Origin: Mastigias papua
Lineage: Eukaryota > Cnidaria > Scyphozoa > Rhizostomeae > Mastigiidae
Direction of reading: 5' to 3'
Length of the DNA stretch: 64,000 nt
NCBI GenBank assembly: GCA_964019165.1
Contig: OZ025277.1
Span: 14,819,681 to 14,883,680, forward strand
Positions 1 through 12,002 of the stretch are shown in pieces. Below the pieces are notes generated by a model. That model did not search any database. It was not told the origin of the DNA and saw only the letters and a list, made by a program, of their open reading frames with translations. Position numbers and translations under genes: made by a program. The first letter of the stretch is position 1. Every line of letters starts with the position of its first letter.

Positions 1-28
1 CCTCGCTCTTGCTCTGATAGTTGTTCTT

Positions 29-250
29 TTGGTGTGCACGGACCGAATGAATTCTGAATATCTGATTAAGATTAAAATTAAAAAAAATAGGGGCATGACT
101 AATTGTTTGTTTACGGATGTTCCAACTTCTGAAATCAACATTGAATGCTTTTCGCCAGAAGATGACGCGAAATTTCGCCGACCAATGGACAAGGCACATG
201 CATTGACATCTGAGAAATCAGAACGTTTCCTAACATCAAAGTTATTGTAG
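29..250 (+). CDS. Coding-like segment, possible terminal exon of an upstream gene
   Basis: The second half of this frame (VPTSEINIECFSPEDDAKF and following, ending at TAG 248-250) is hydrophilic and protein-like. The first half is AT-rich and looks intronic; AAATAG at about 90 could be an acceptor. No recognised family, and the upstream context is outside the window. Confidence 0.22.
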   Translation: MVCTDRMNSEYLIKIKIKKNRGMTNCLFTDVPTSEINIECFSPEDDAKFRRPMDKAHALTSEKSERFLTSKLL

Positions 251-1675
251 TCGGAGACGAGATCACAAGCATTGTGATTGGAGAATCTGCTTTGTTTTGT
301 ATGTGTATGAAATAATGGTGTATGTGTCTTTGGTAATCATCTCTGGATTTAACGGAAACCCCGTTTCAAAAGCGTTAAATATGCGAAATTAAGGCTTTGT
401 AATTGTAAGTGATCTTTATTATACTCATTGATTTACCACAGTTGTGAAACAAAACTGTTCTTTACGTTGACCTAGCTTGTAGAGTTAGTCCCTCGAGAAA
501 TATGCGACATCAAAGAAAAATGTCTGCTTCATAACGTGTATCTTCTAGTTTGAATTATGCGGTTTCACCCAGATTTATGAAGAGTTTTTATCACCAAAAT
601 GCAAATTGACAAGTGGTTGAAATTCCCAGATGACAATTACTATAACCAGTGAAATTACGAGCCCATTAATTTTTCATGTCCTCCAAGGCTGTTTTGGGAA
701 ATGGCGGCTTACTTTGATCTATGAGGTCATATAGGCATAGGCGGACCTTTTTCCTTCGCGTCAGCTGCATTCAATTTCAAGAGGAGACTGATACCTTAGT
801 TAGTCTTTCAAATTCCACATTTTGCCCTGGACTTTTCTCACATGTGTCGCGCATCTTTATAATTCTCTTTGAACGATCTTTTTCCGAGATGCGCATAATT
901 TGTGAACCAGAACAGCGGCAGGCGTCCAACAACTGCTAGCTTGTCTAGAGGAATGTGCTTTCACGAGAATTTTTCCTTTGACAGGTTCCACTCGAGTCTC
1001 ATCTCGTCGACTTAAGTCTCCGAACAACCATCAGCTTGGCTACAAGTCGGCTCACAACTTGCGAATGCCCAAAACAGAGGTTTGTATATAATTTTACAAT
1101 ACTTTGATTTTCGGTGTTTTATTGTGAGTTAGAAGCTGCTTCCTTTTGGAGGAAACCGGTACTCGCTATCGCTCAACCTGCTTCCTTGTTGTTTCATTAA
1201 CACTGACCATCGTGCACTAGATTCATACATGTTTACATCTTATCTGACAAGGACCTTTGTGTGTTAGCAATCATCTCTACCGCTTTAAATTGCCAATGAC
1301 CGTGATATTTAAATCCAGTTTGGAATAATTACCTGGAGATTTCATGTCGTGCAAGAGAAGAAGTATAAAACTACACCAGCAGGAAAAGAAGTACCTTGAC
1401 GGAATGGCATAGGGCTATTCGATGCAGATCTAGTTGAACACGCGCAAATCTTCACACAGCACGTCTTCAGGGGTGATAGTGCATCCTGCAGTCGATCTTT
1501 GTCTGGACTAATGCTCGTCTTCCTTGTTTAGTGAGAAGCCCATGCCATTCGGATAATCTTCCGTCTCTTCTTCACGAAGATAAACATGTTTGTTTATAGG
1601 TCTTCAACATTTTTTCGTTGAATTGCTATGATACAAGCAAGAAAGAACGCATTGCAGAGTATGATGCACAACGTG
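251..1675. other. Non-coding stretch
   Basis: AT-rich with no coding frame, RNA gene or clear repeat that I can support. Confidence 0.5.
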
Positions 1676-1678
1676 TAA

Positions 1679-1942
1679 AACACTACCCTTAGGCATTCTG
1701 AACAACTCCTTTTCAAGCAGGGAAGAGAAAAGCATTTTGGTGCTATCTGGGGCGGCTTGGTGTTATCTGGGGCTGCAATCTTCTTAGATTTGTTAGAGAA
1801 GCGAGAACACTTAACTCTCAAAGGTAAAGCCCTTAGTTTTTATCACGCTCATGTTCTGCGTGCACTGTCAGCTGGCAAGTTAACAGGCTTAAATAATTTG
1901 CCTTGGAGAAGACAGGCAGACAGAGGCAAGTCCAACTTGTAA
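1679..1942 (+). CDS. Coding-like open segment, unknown
   Basis: Frame open for 87 codons from just after a stop at 1676 to TAA at 1940. The composition looks protein-like (includes LVLSGAAIFLDLLEKREHLT and LSFYHAHVLRALSAG) rather than the Phe/Ser/Cys-rich noise typical of this AT-rich DNA. A possible acceptor (ACCCTTAG) lies at 1692. No ATG start and no recognised family. It may be a terminal exon, a pseudogene or a transposon remnant. Confidence 0.25.
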   Translation, partial: NTTLRHSEQLLFKQGREKHFGAIWGGLVLSGAAIFLDLLEKREHLTLKGKALSFYHAHVLRALSAGKLTGLNNLPWRRQADRGKSNL

Positions 1943-2300
1943 ATTCTATGATTAGGTATCGTGATTTCGTCTTTGATTGTGGTTTCTCATAACAACAAAT
2001 TCATCCTCGTGTGGTTTGTGTAGAATTACCCTTGCTCGTTAAGTATGCCTTTGTAGAAGAACAATAGAGCGATAATTCGTTTGCTCTACTCTAAAATGCA
2101 TTTGATATTTACCAAAGATCTTTGAAAATTTCATTACCTTATCCGATATGTCTCTCTACACAAAGCTTCCATGACAATTGGCTTTCCTAAATATTTAATT
2201 TTTGTAATTGATATTATTAATATTTAATTTTTATCATTCAATATATCCTTGCTTGCTTATATTTTTTGTATTTGCAATTAATAGTATTCATGTTTAATAG

Positions 2301-2303
<3 letters not shown>

Positions 2304-2363
<60 letters not shown>
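2304..2363. repeat. (AT)30 microsatellite
   Basis: Uninterrupted 60-bp AT dinucleotide run. Confidence 0.98.
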
Positions 2364-2365
<2 letters not shown>

Positions 2366-5300
2366 TGGTCTAGCATTTGTTATCTACATCTTTAGTATTA
2401 AACATTTAGTATATAAAATTCATGGCATTTAAATATTAAGTTGAGTACAGCAACCGTTACTGAAATATATTTTTCAGCAGTAAAATTAGCGATTGGTTTC
2501 TAATGTTATAATTCTAATATTCGTAATTAATTTTATTAATATTCAAAATATTTGGCAGATAATTATAATATCTAACAGGCACATAATCACTGTCAATTGC
2601 CTTACTATAACCTTTACTCAACCGCTTAACAGTTTTTTTGTAAACTGTATTAACTGCTTATGCACTTTAGGAAGGCACTATTTCAGCTTTCTGATATTTC
2701 TTTCACTTTTTCGCTGTGCTGTTCCAGCGGCTTGCGGTGCGTTTTCTGGTTGTTACGTCTTGAAAGCTTTGTCGGTAAATCTAAATTCAGCAGCGCTCGG
2801 AGGTACGGACCTATGACGTATAATACATAGACATGGCTTGTTTATTTGAATATCAGTCATGGGAAAGGCATTGCTAACAGTGCAAACGCACTCGGTGCTA
2901 AATGGCCAAGAGCACATTCAAATTATATCAAATCTAATACAGATCTGAAAGTGTAATTTACTCAGTTTCCCGGCGATAAATCGCCTATTTTGCTTGGATC
3001 CCTTTTGGTAAATTATTGCTTTTTACTCCCCCTCCCCCACACCCAGATAAAGAAAGAACGCTACACCACTGTCCTTATCCGTCACTTGTGATTCAGTTGC
3101 TTTGGAGGATATCTCAGAAACCGTAATATTCACAGCTTAACAAGTTTCTAAGGTAATCCAGAGTTAGGGGAGATGATCTCTTTTGAGTATACTGTCCTTT
3201 GCTGACGGTGTTGTGTAGTGCCTATATGCAAGAGAAATTGAGACGATATATTTGAACTGATGGCCACGGGATTCTAGAGAACGAAATCCGTTCCAAAACA
3301 CTTGATAATTTGAGATGCCTTCTCTCGCACCGATGTAAACATTGCTTCTCTCGATAAAATATTGACTTTTCCTAGTTTATTTATCAATGGTGGAGTAGTA
3401 ACTTTAAACCATTACTTAGGAGCTGAAGTAAACGAATAAATAGCCGAACTGAGTCCCTGACTCTTGGTACTATGTGAATTTTCGTAGAGGTTTCGTTAGT
3501 CTTCAGTTTTATCATACTAGTGCCTGGGTAATTTACTGAGCTCTAGGTGTAATTTAAGTTATTGCTTGATATGTTACTTCATAGTTTCTTTCACTGCCGG
3601 GACTTTCCTTCTTTTCACCCATCTCTCATACACGTTTTGTAAAGGAAGGTGGCTTTAAAGAAAGCAGTGCTGGACTATTCAAAAAGCTATGAAAGCTTAA
3701 TACTGGATTTTTGAGACCTAAGAAAAAGTCGTAAACCTCTTGAATTACAATATTTACGCAAGACAATCTTCGATTTTGCTTAATTCGTGTAAATTTCTTG
3801 AGCTATCCTGTGTAGTAGAGTGTTGTGTTTGTTTGGTGCCTGTCTGTCGGAGTCACACCGTAGTGTTCAGTAAACTCGGTCATTCTTGCTATGAAAGTCT
3901 TAAGAAAGTCTTAGTACTGAAATCATAAAAGAGCTAGCTAGGATAGTTTCCGTACTAGACGAAAAGCACTTTCTTGTAAAAATAACGTGTAGTTTAGTGA
4001 ATTACTAAGCATACTGCATATCTTTCTATCTTTGTATCCTTGTATCTCTATATAATATAGTCGATCTGCAGAGTGTTGCAAATTTCTTGAATGCCTAAAG
4101 CTCGGACCAAAATAGGAAACTTTGTCATACAAAGTATATAATTTCATTTGCGTTTTACAAATATTTCCTCGTTTGGCAGCCTTGTTGTACAAAAACTTGC
4201 TGCAACGTTTGTAACACGAAACGTTTCTCGATCGCCAGAACAATTGATGCAACAAATGTTTTATAGCTTAACCTTGCAGGTGAAACTGCCTCAGGTTTTT
4301 GCAACAAATGTCACGCAAACAATTTTTCTTAGTTTGACATTGCCTTAGTGTTGATTGAACTGTTGCGCGGCAACACACGTCACACAAATACACATCACTG
4401 ATGCCACACACCACACCTTTGGGGTACATTAGTATGCTGTCCACCCAAACACCGAATAAGTGCAATTCCAGCTTCATGTTAAATTACGAGTAGTTGAAGT
4501 CCCTGATCCACCTTTTGGCGTTTACTTTTTTCTCACCAAGGCATTCTAAGTCTTTCTGTCATCTGTATCTTTGCTCGATCTTTTGCTTTTCCCACTGTCA
4601 AAGAAAATTGTTTTAAAACGAGATCTTCTCTAGAGAACAGTCAATCACTAATTTATATGTATAAGACTTTGCTACATCTTTGTATGACGTTAGATAGCAT
4701 TAGGAAATGTTGTATTGAAAATCGTATAAAGCGAAAGTTACGATAGACTGTCGTTTAAACTGAATGCTGTTTCAAGTAGCAATGGAGGTTGTTTATGTCC
4801 CTGGATATCAACGGTATTGAGTATTGAGGCATTGCAGTTTAGGAGACATTTATCGTGCATTTGATAGTGGCTGGTATGAGATGAATTAGCTCTGGTTAGT
4901 TCAGAGTCTTAAAGTGCTTGCACACGTTCTTGATAAGGTATCGATGTAAACACGTACCTGTGAGGTCACTGTGAAAGCAGTATGGTGACAATTGATTTAA
5001 TTGGGGAGGGTTGGAATGCCATTTTGGTTTATTATGGTTTCCCCAAATTTTGTACTTTTGTCATTTTCATTCGATTCTGTGACCTCTGATTCAGAAGATG
5101 ATCATGATTTAGGGAGATAGGAAGTTTTATAGAACACTTGTTAGAGGTAAATAGTAAAGGTCTTCAAACACTTCGAGCAGTGCCTGTTCAAACGGGTGCA
5201 AGTTTGCAGTTTAGCAGAGCTTGTTTACATAATGCAAAGAACGTATCAAAAACTTTCCTCCATGATTTCAGAAATGTCTACAGCTGTAAAAATGGAAGTA

Positions 5301-7174
5301 ATGGCCAAGCACTTTGTGCCTCGTTTAGGTTTTGATTGAAGGAAAACATTGTGTAGAAGAAAGATTCAGTCGTGTTGAGAGGATCAAACTTCGAATTCGT
5401 ATGCTTCTACTCATATTCAAGTGAAAAACAACAACCTGTTCATTTTCGAGCATGAATTCAATATTCGAAAAGCTTCAATGTTTAGACCTGTGCACTGTTT
5501 TGGATGAGAGAAGAACGAACAATAGAAGCTACAGGTTCACAAGCTAAGAGATCATCTCTAGTATTTGCAGACAGGAATCGTTGTGATGAATAAACCTTTG
5601 TTGTCACTAGAGTTGTACCTTTTGTTTTGTTATGTGTAGGTGATTATCTGCCAATGGCTGGTAGTTAGTTTGTTACAGGTATTGTCATTTGAAATTGTGT
5701 AGTGAGCCCTGTTTCTAAAATCCTCTCACATCTGAGCCTTTTTTCACCAAGATTTTTGCACTGAGAATGTCTTGTAATGCTTCATAATTCTAGGTGCAGT
5801 TCAAGTTGATCAATTTTATGCAAAAATTATGTATTGTTTAAAATGGAATACGTTAGCAAATGTATAGAGTTTAGTCATCAATGGAATCAATCCACATTTC
5901 CTGCCATAGACTCACGATTGTCTTCTTTATATCAAATATGTCATCTTACATCGCAACTCCCTTTTAGAGTTTATCTTTGATACAAATTGTACTTTATGTT
6001 TCTGTCTTCTTGTCACTGTCAAGGTGGTTCTTTATGAAGAAAGAGTGTAAATCTTATTTCAAGTTTTGTTTGTTCGCTTTCATTCGTTTATTTGCACAAT
6101 GTGTGGGAGGTTTGTTCAATCTGTAATTCTAACTACTATACAGTGAGTTCAGCACGTTCTATCCATTTTAATAAAATGGGACATCAATACAAAGTAGACG
6201 CGGATTTCTAAGCTGTGCTTAACACCTTGGCCTAGATGTCAAGCGGTGGATTAGTTTTCGTGCATTTTTTGTAAAATGGCCCGTCGAGTTTGTCGTTCTT
6301 TTTCATTTATTGGATTTTTTGTCTCTAACATGGTCTTTGAGTATTAGTTATTAGTCAGGTTTAATTAATTTGTGGATTTGATTATTAAATCAGTCTTTGT
6401 AAATGTAATGTTTATGTCATATAATTGTGCACATTTTCCGCAAAGATATAGAGCACTATATAGCAACATGAAGGGTAGCTTTTAATTTAGTGACGAGCTC
6501 TTGGAGCATTTAGGAGCTCTGTTGTGCCCCTTTGTTTTCTGCTTCCCCATTCTGTCACTACAAATCACGGTCTTGAAATTGAGTTTTTAAGTTTGTCTCT
6601 AAATACTAAACTCACCAGGGCAATGAATGTTATTGCCAAAGGCAGTACCATCCTTCCGGTACATGCCCATTGGTTTTATGGGTTATTTCAAGCCTGTTAG
6701 CATTCATTCACCATGAATCGCCCTATAAACCATAATCTCCGACCTGTTGTTTTCACATATCAATCACATTAGCCGTTTGCCTCGTAGTGCAAATAACTTG
6801 AGTTGTTTGGCCCCCACTTCACATTGAGAACGGTCTATAACTCAGACCGTTGATTCGCTTACATGTTAGGAGACTGGAATCTAGCACATTCAACCGCATC
6901 TTCCTTATACATACATCAGACTAAATACTTATACATACGAATAATAATAAGTTTTTCACTCGGTTGTTTCTTGTACAACCTTTTATCATTTATTGCTAAC
7001 AATACAGGACAGTTCAAGATGGTCATGAACAAATGGTTCGCAGACAACCAATGTGCCTGCATGGCCTGCAACAAGTAGCAGTACTTTTCATAATGCAATT
7101 TGCATTCCTGTATGTTAGTATGTATTAGTGACAAGTACCATTGTAACATTAACATTAAACAAGGTTTTCATTGC

Positions 7175-7197
7175 TATTATTATTATTATTATTATTT
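7175..7197. repeat. (ATT)n microsatellite
   Basis: About seven ATT units, followed by TTTTAAATAAAAATG, which includes an AATAAA hexamer. Confidence 0.9.
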
Positions 7198-9621
7198 TTA
7201 AATAAAAATGATAAATCACTGCGATGAACGTGAATCTATGTATATAAAGTATTGTCTGTAAATGTCCATAAATGTTGCCAACTCGGTTTTATTTCTCTTT
7301 ACACTTTATGCTACCCTGACCTGCAGGTATACTGAACCGTTTCCTTGGCGGAGCAATGCAGTGTAAGAAGTCGCTCGTTCTAGCAGCTCCGTGGCCCCGC
7401 AGTGTACAATCTAGAGAAATGCTTGAAAAATTTTCAATTATCATCTCCATGTTGGAATTGGCCTTTCATATTTGTTACCCAAATATCTATCTCCAGATCT
7501 TCTCGGATTATATTATCAAATATATAGTGAAGATCAAACCCAATTGAAGCCAATTAACATCACAGCCAATTAAATATTTTTGATACTAATACTAATAATA
7601 CTACACATAATATTTATTTCCTAATGATAACTAAACACTATTACAGCTTTGCGTAAAATGAAACGTAATAATAAGTTATGTTGTATTCCAGAAAACATGC
7701 AGCGATTCCAGTTTCAGCTCTCATAGGCCTTTTGCATCTGTTCATCACTGTTGTTCGTCCAGCTTATCTTCGCTCTCATTTGCTATAGTTTCTAGGCCTC
7801 CCAAGTAATACAACATGCTGACCGATCGAGGCTGTATGTCTTTGTTCATCTGCCATTCAGCTTGGTACATTCATTACTCTCACAAACAAAAAGACCATTT
7901 TACTTGTCGCCTATTTGGACATGACGTTTAAGGTGACACAAGAAATGCTAATCACGTTATTACTATCGTTCATTTTTAAATCGCATCCTCTCTGGCCAGT
8001 GGTATAAATGCTGTATCTTCCGGATAATTCAAACACTGGCATACTAATATCCTTAATGTTTGGTGGTGAGATTGCTTTTCATCTTCGCCCTTCCTGGCCT
8101 TTATCTCAATTCTATCTTTGTTTTATTTCTTCATTACGATGATAATCACGTTGGACATCCAAATCTTTCTGGTCAATTTGTGCTATAGTCAATCTGCCGT
8201 TATAGCGAACAGTTATCTCTTTATTTATTTTATTTTGTTTTATTCAAATCAGTATATTTCACTCTCCGATTCTTTCTAGGCATTTTTCACACACGGTGTT
8301 TTGTTCAGTTGTTTTTACCAATATACTCGATAACATCGTGGATACAATAAACTTGCAATTATTCTAATGCATACTTCAAAACTGCTCTCTCTTCAGTATA
8401 GGGATAATTTCGTTCCTTGAGAAGATGAATGTTCCTCTAAATTGGAACAATCAAAATTGATCTTTTTTTGATATTAGACAGCTGGTTATGTGTAGCTGAA
8501 GTGGTGATCGATCTTATTAGTACCTATCAGTTTACGAATCTAATATTTGTCGCAAGGTGCTCAAATGAGGACTTTGGGACATAACTCTGTTTTAACTCTC
8601 GCTTCAATATATTTGCAAGTTTAAGGAGTTTCAACTTTATTATGTTTGCGATGACCATCACTCGCCCTGCATTATCATGAGACTGGAAGATAGGCAATTT
8701 CCAAACCTAGTTATTGTAAGACAAGGGTATCAATGATAAACGAAGACATGTCTTAAGTGAAGTTCACGTATTTTTTACATGAAAGCTTTTGCGTCCAGTA
8801 CTGACGATTTCTTAGCTTGTTCATGATTTCAGAACTGAAACTTTCTTAAGAGCGTAAAACTACAGTATTACGCGGACAGACAAGGACTACACAAATATAT
8901 CATTATATTACATGTTGTCAAAAGAAATCAATACAAATTAAGTACAAACGATGATGGTCTTGCCTAAGCATTGGAATTTTAAAGATATATAACTTATAGA
9001 TTGTCTTAGGTTTCAGAAATCCAGTACTGAACTTTCTTAATTTTTTGAGCAATCGAGTACTATTTCTCATAAACAGCAACTTTCTTGTTAATACAGTTTC
9101 GTTGTTGCAGATATTGCAAGACCTCTCCGGTTAGTGAAATATATGCATGGGAGAAATGCAATTTCTTACACCTGACTTTGCTTTTGCTTCTTTCATACGA
9201 AATAATTTCTAAAGTATATGTTGTAAGAAGTTCCTCAAAGTAAAATGCACATTCATAAAGGAATCATGCAAGTCGCTTCTCCCACAATGAAAGACACAAG
9301 CTGACTGTTCTATAATATAGAATCATTTGTTTGTGTATTTGTCGAAGAAGCCCATTTTGTTTTGGGAATAACTTTAATGACGTATTTTTTGCTTCTGATC
9401 CTTCCTTGCGCTCCTGTCCTTTGTTCTCTTTTTCCTATTTTGGATGCAAAGCCTACGCAGTTCTTAATTTGTGTCTTTGCTGTGATGTTGTTTTGAAATC
9501 AATGGCAGAGTCTGGTTACATTTATGGATAAAGCTCTTTTTCTACTCTTTGTCTGCCATAATCAGCTTTATTTGTCGAGAAGTACATGTACTCGATAAAA
9601 ATATTTATCATTTTGTTGCAG

Positions 9622-9695
9622 ATTTGTATGGACAGAGAACCACATTGAAAGAGCTGCGTTGTGGAATTAAGTCATAACGAGTTTTAATAAACGTG
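9622..9695 (+). other. Candidate non-coding (UTR) exon
   Basis: Bounded by a strong acceptor (TTTATCATTTTGTTGCAG) and a strong donor (GTG|GTAAGTG), 74 nt apart. All three frames contain a stop, so if spliced it is untranslated or part of a long non-coding RNA. Confidence 0.25.
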
Positions 9696-10808
9696 GTAAG
9701 TGTCCTACGTAATTTTCCAAATTCCTCTGGTGCATGATAGATGCATTAAACAAATAGCATTTTACAGCACTTATGCTTATTTCATTTAGAAGCAAGTTTT
9801 TGCTCTTCAATTTGCTTAACACAGAACCTATTCAAGACGTAGCTAGATGTAGATTCTACTTTTTCTGCTTTGGTATACCGACAGTCTCAAAACGTTGGTG
9901 ACCTACTCTTGTGAATTACTTGCAGTTCGTTTCATTATTTGCAATCTCACACTTTATACAACCCAACTGGTCTCTTCATCTTACTATCGGGTCGCCTCCT
10001 GCTACTTTAGGTAGGAAGTCATTTGTCTCATTAGTTATCAAAGTCCAATAATTTTCTGGTAATTCTAGTTATTCCCAGCAAACAGGGTTTTCTCCAATAG
10101 GCCCCAATATATTTCCACTCTTCTCAGAATTTGTTTGTCCATATAAGTATTACATATACAAAAATTAGCAGCACGATACCATGGGAGGAATTTCACAAAA
10201 TTCATCATTTCTGAGTTTTTTCCAAGATTTATTGTGACTGATCCAGTTCTCCAATAGCAACCAGTATCATAGCAACTATCTGTACTTCCGTCTTCCAGTT
10301 TTTCAAAGCTTAATATTTATGCTCCGTATTAGCTTCTGTCTGAAGTTAAATAGCTACCAAATTTGCCAATCTCTCCATAAGCTCCATAGGAATTTTTGGG
10401 AAATCCTGCAAATCTTTCATTAAAATGTGCAATAATCCTGGTAGTGAAAAACAGCACTTAATTTATATGTTAAGAAAAATGACAGCCATCATCATTCAAT
10501 CTACTTTTCTGCATGAGAAACAATTCCTGGACTAACCCTGATCTTCTGATGTCCTAAAAGCTATAGATACATGTAATCTCAACTTACAGACTTGTATTGT
10601 TAAATATTTTCTTTTTTTTGTTTTGTTATGGTTTTGTTGACTATATGTGTAACCTTGTTTGCCAGATACAAATTACCTATTAGCACAGAGATTTGTATTG
10701 TTATTAGTAATTTGAATAAACACATGAGAAGTTTAAAAAAGAATTATTATGGTCTATAGTTTGTGTAATATATAATTACAGAGAAATTCATACCAACTGT
10801 TTACAATA
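9696..10808. other. Non-coding stretch before the LINE remnant
   Basis: No frame of interest. An AATAAA hexamer at 10715-10720 precedes an A-rich patch. May include LINE 3' sequence. Confidence 0.4.
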
Positions 10809-11130
10809 CTACGAAAGTATAAATATTTCAAATAGGCAGCGTGGGATTCTCCTTATTTGATTTTTTATCCAAGTGCAACATTTGTGCATGCAGGTTTGCC
10901 CATTCGATTTCTTGATTAACCTTTTGAATATCGCTGTTAAACTTGCTTTCGTTATATTATCTGGTAGAGTGTTCCAGAGGAGTGCGCCTTTAAATATGAC
11001 TGAATTAATTACGAATTTGCTCACATTGCTTTTCGGTAATTACAACGGATCCTTTCTTGGTAATTCATATTTTATGTATTTTCTTTCGAATTGTTCATTT
11101 CTTTGCTTAGCACAGCAAACTCTCTCTTCC
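10809..11130 (-). mobile_element. LINE (non-LTR retrotransposon) 3' remnant, end of the RT ORF
   Basis: The minus strand encodes FKGALLWNTLPDNITKASL then FKRLIKK, matching the widespread SF-x-GAxLWNxLPxxI...FKxxLK block just after the reverse transcriptase domain in LINE ORF2 proteins. A Cys/His cluster (CMHKCCTW) follows. An in-frame stop sits just upstream (about 11040) and the upstream frame (YIKYELPRK) continues the same block, so this is a truncated, decayed copy. Confidence 0.5.
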
Positions 11131-11700
11131 ACTCTTTTAGTTTAACCTTCCACACTCTTCTGAAACAATAGGCATTGATAGTTTGCGTGGCGATTGGTAG
11201 CAACCCTTGCTTTTTATCATTTGTTTATCCTATCGTATCTGTTGGCGCTGGGATTGTTTTTCTTAATTTATAAAAACGAGTGGGCGATAGGCGTCTCTTG
11301 ATGAAGGTGTTTTGAGCATGGTTTTTACCTGCCTGCACACAAATGCTACTTAACCGATACTGAGATTCACATCCATACACGTGACAAAAAAGAACGAATC
11401 AAAAGCCTCAACTGTATTCGCAGACAATTCTCTACTATGAATACCATTTTGCATCGTTTCAAGACCACATTTTTTTATCCGGTCTTTATTATTCTACTCA
11501 GTAAAGACTGCGGTATTAGCATAGAACAAACATGGTTGTTTTAAGGAAAATTTAGAGCTTTACATTATTCTCACGGGTACTTTATTGAGAAATAATCCTT
11601 GTTTCTCATAGGTAAGCATAAACAAATTGCTCCTGACAAATATCCACTTACATTATGCATGTTTCATCGCCATGCTTATGGGAATCACAATTTATGTACA

Positions 11701-12002
11701 TAGGCCCACAACTAGGGGGTTTTTGAGGGCAGGGGTCTAATTCACAAAATAGGGCACACCAAACACGTTCTAATGATAACGTATCTTGAAATCATGTTTC
11801 TCAGGTTTTGAAACAAAAGAAATCACACAGGAAGTTTCAGTATTTTGTTACCTTCACGAGTAGCAAAGATTATAAACAAGTCTAATCAACAATAATGTAC
11901 CAAACTGTTTCGAAATTTTTGAACAAAAAGGCCACTTTTACCTTTTTCAGGAAATGGGTAGAGGTCTAGACTCTCAGAACCCACCCCTTAGTTGCACGCC
12001 TA
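11701..12002. mobile_element. Short inverted-repeat element (candidate MITE)
   Basis: The left end TAGGCCCACAACTAGGGGGT resembles the reverse complement of the right end, TAGGCGTGCAACTAAGGGGT. The roughly 300-bp interior has no coding frame. TA lies at both outer edges, compatible with a TA target site. Confidence 0.4.

Larger units (their letters stand above)
1943..9621. other. Non-coding stretch
   Basis: Contains the AT and ATT microsatellites listed separately. Otherwise only short Phe/Ser/Cys-rich frames of chance character. No gene recognised. Confidence 0.5.
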
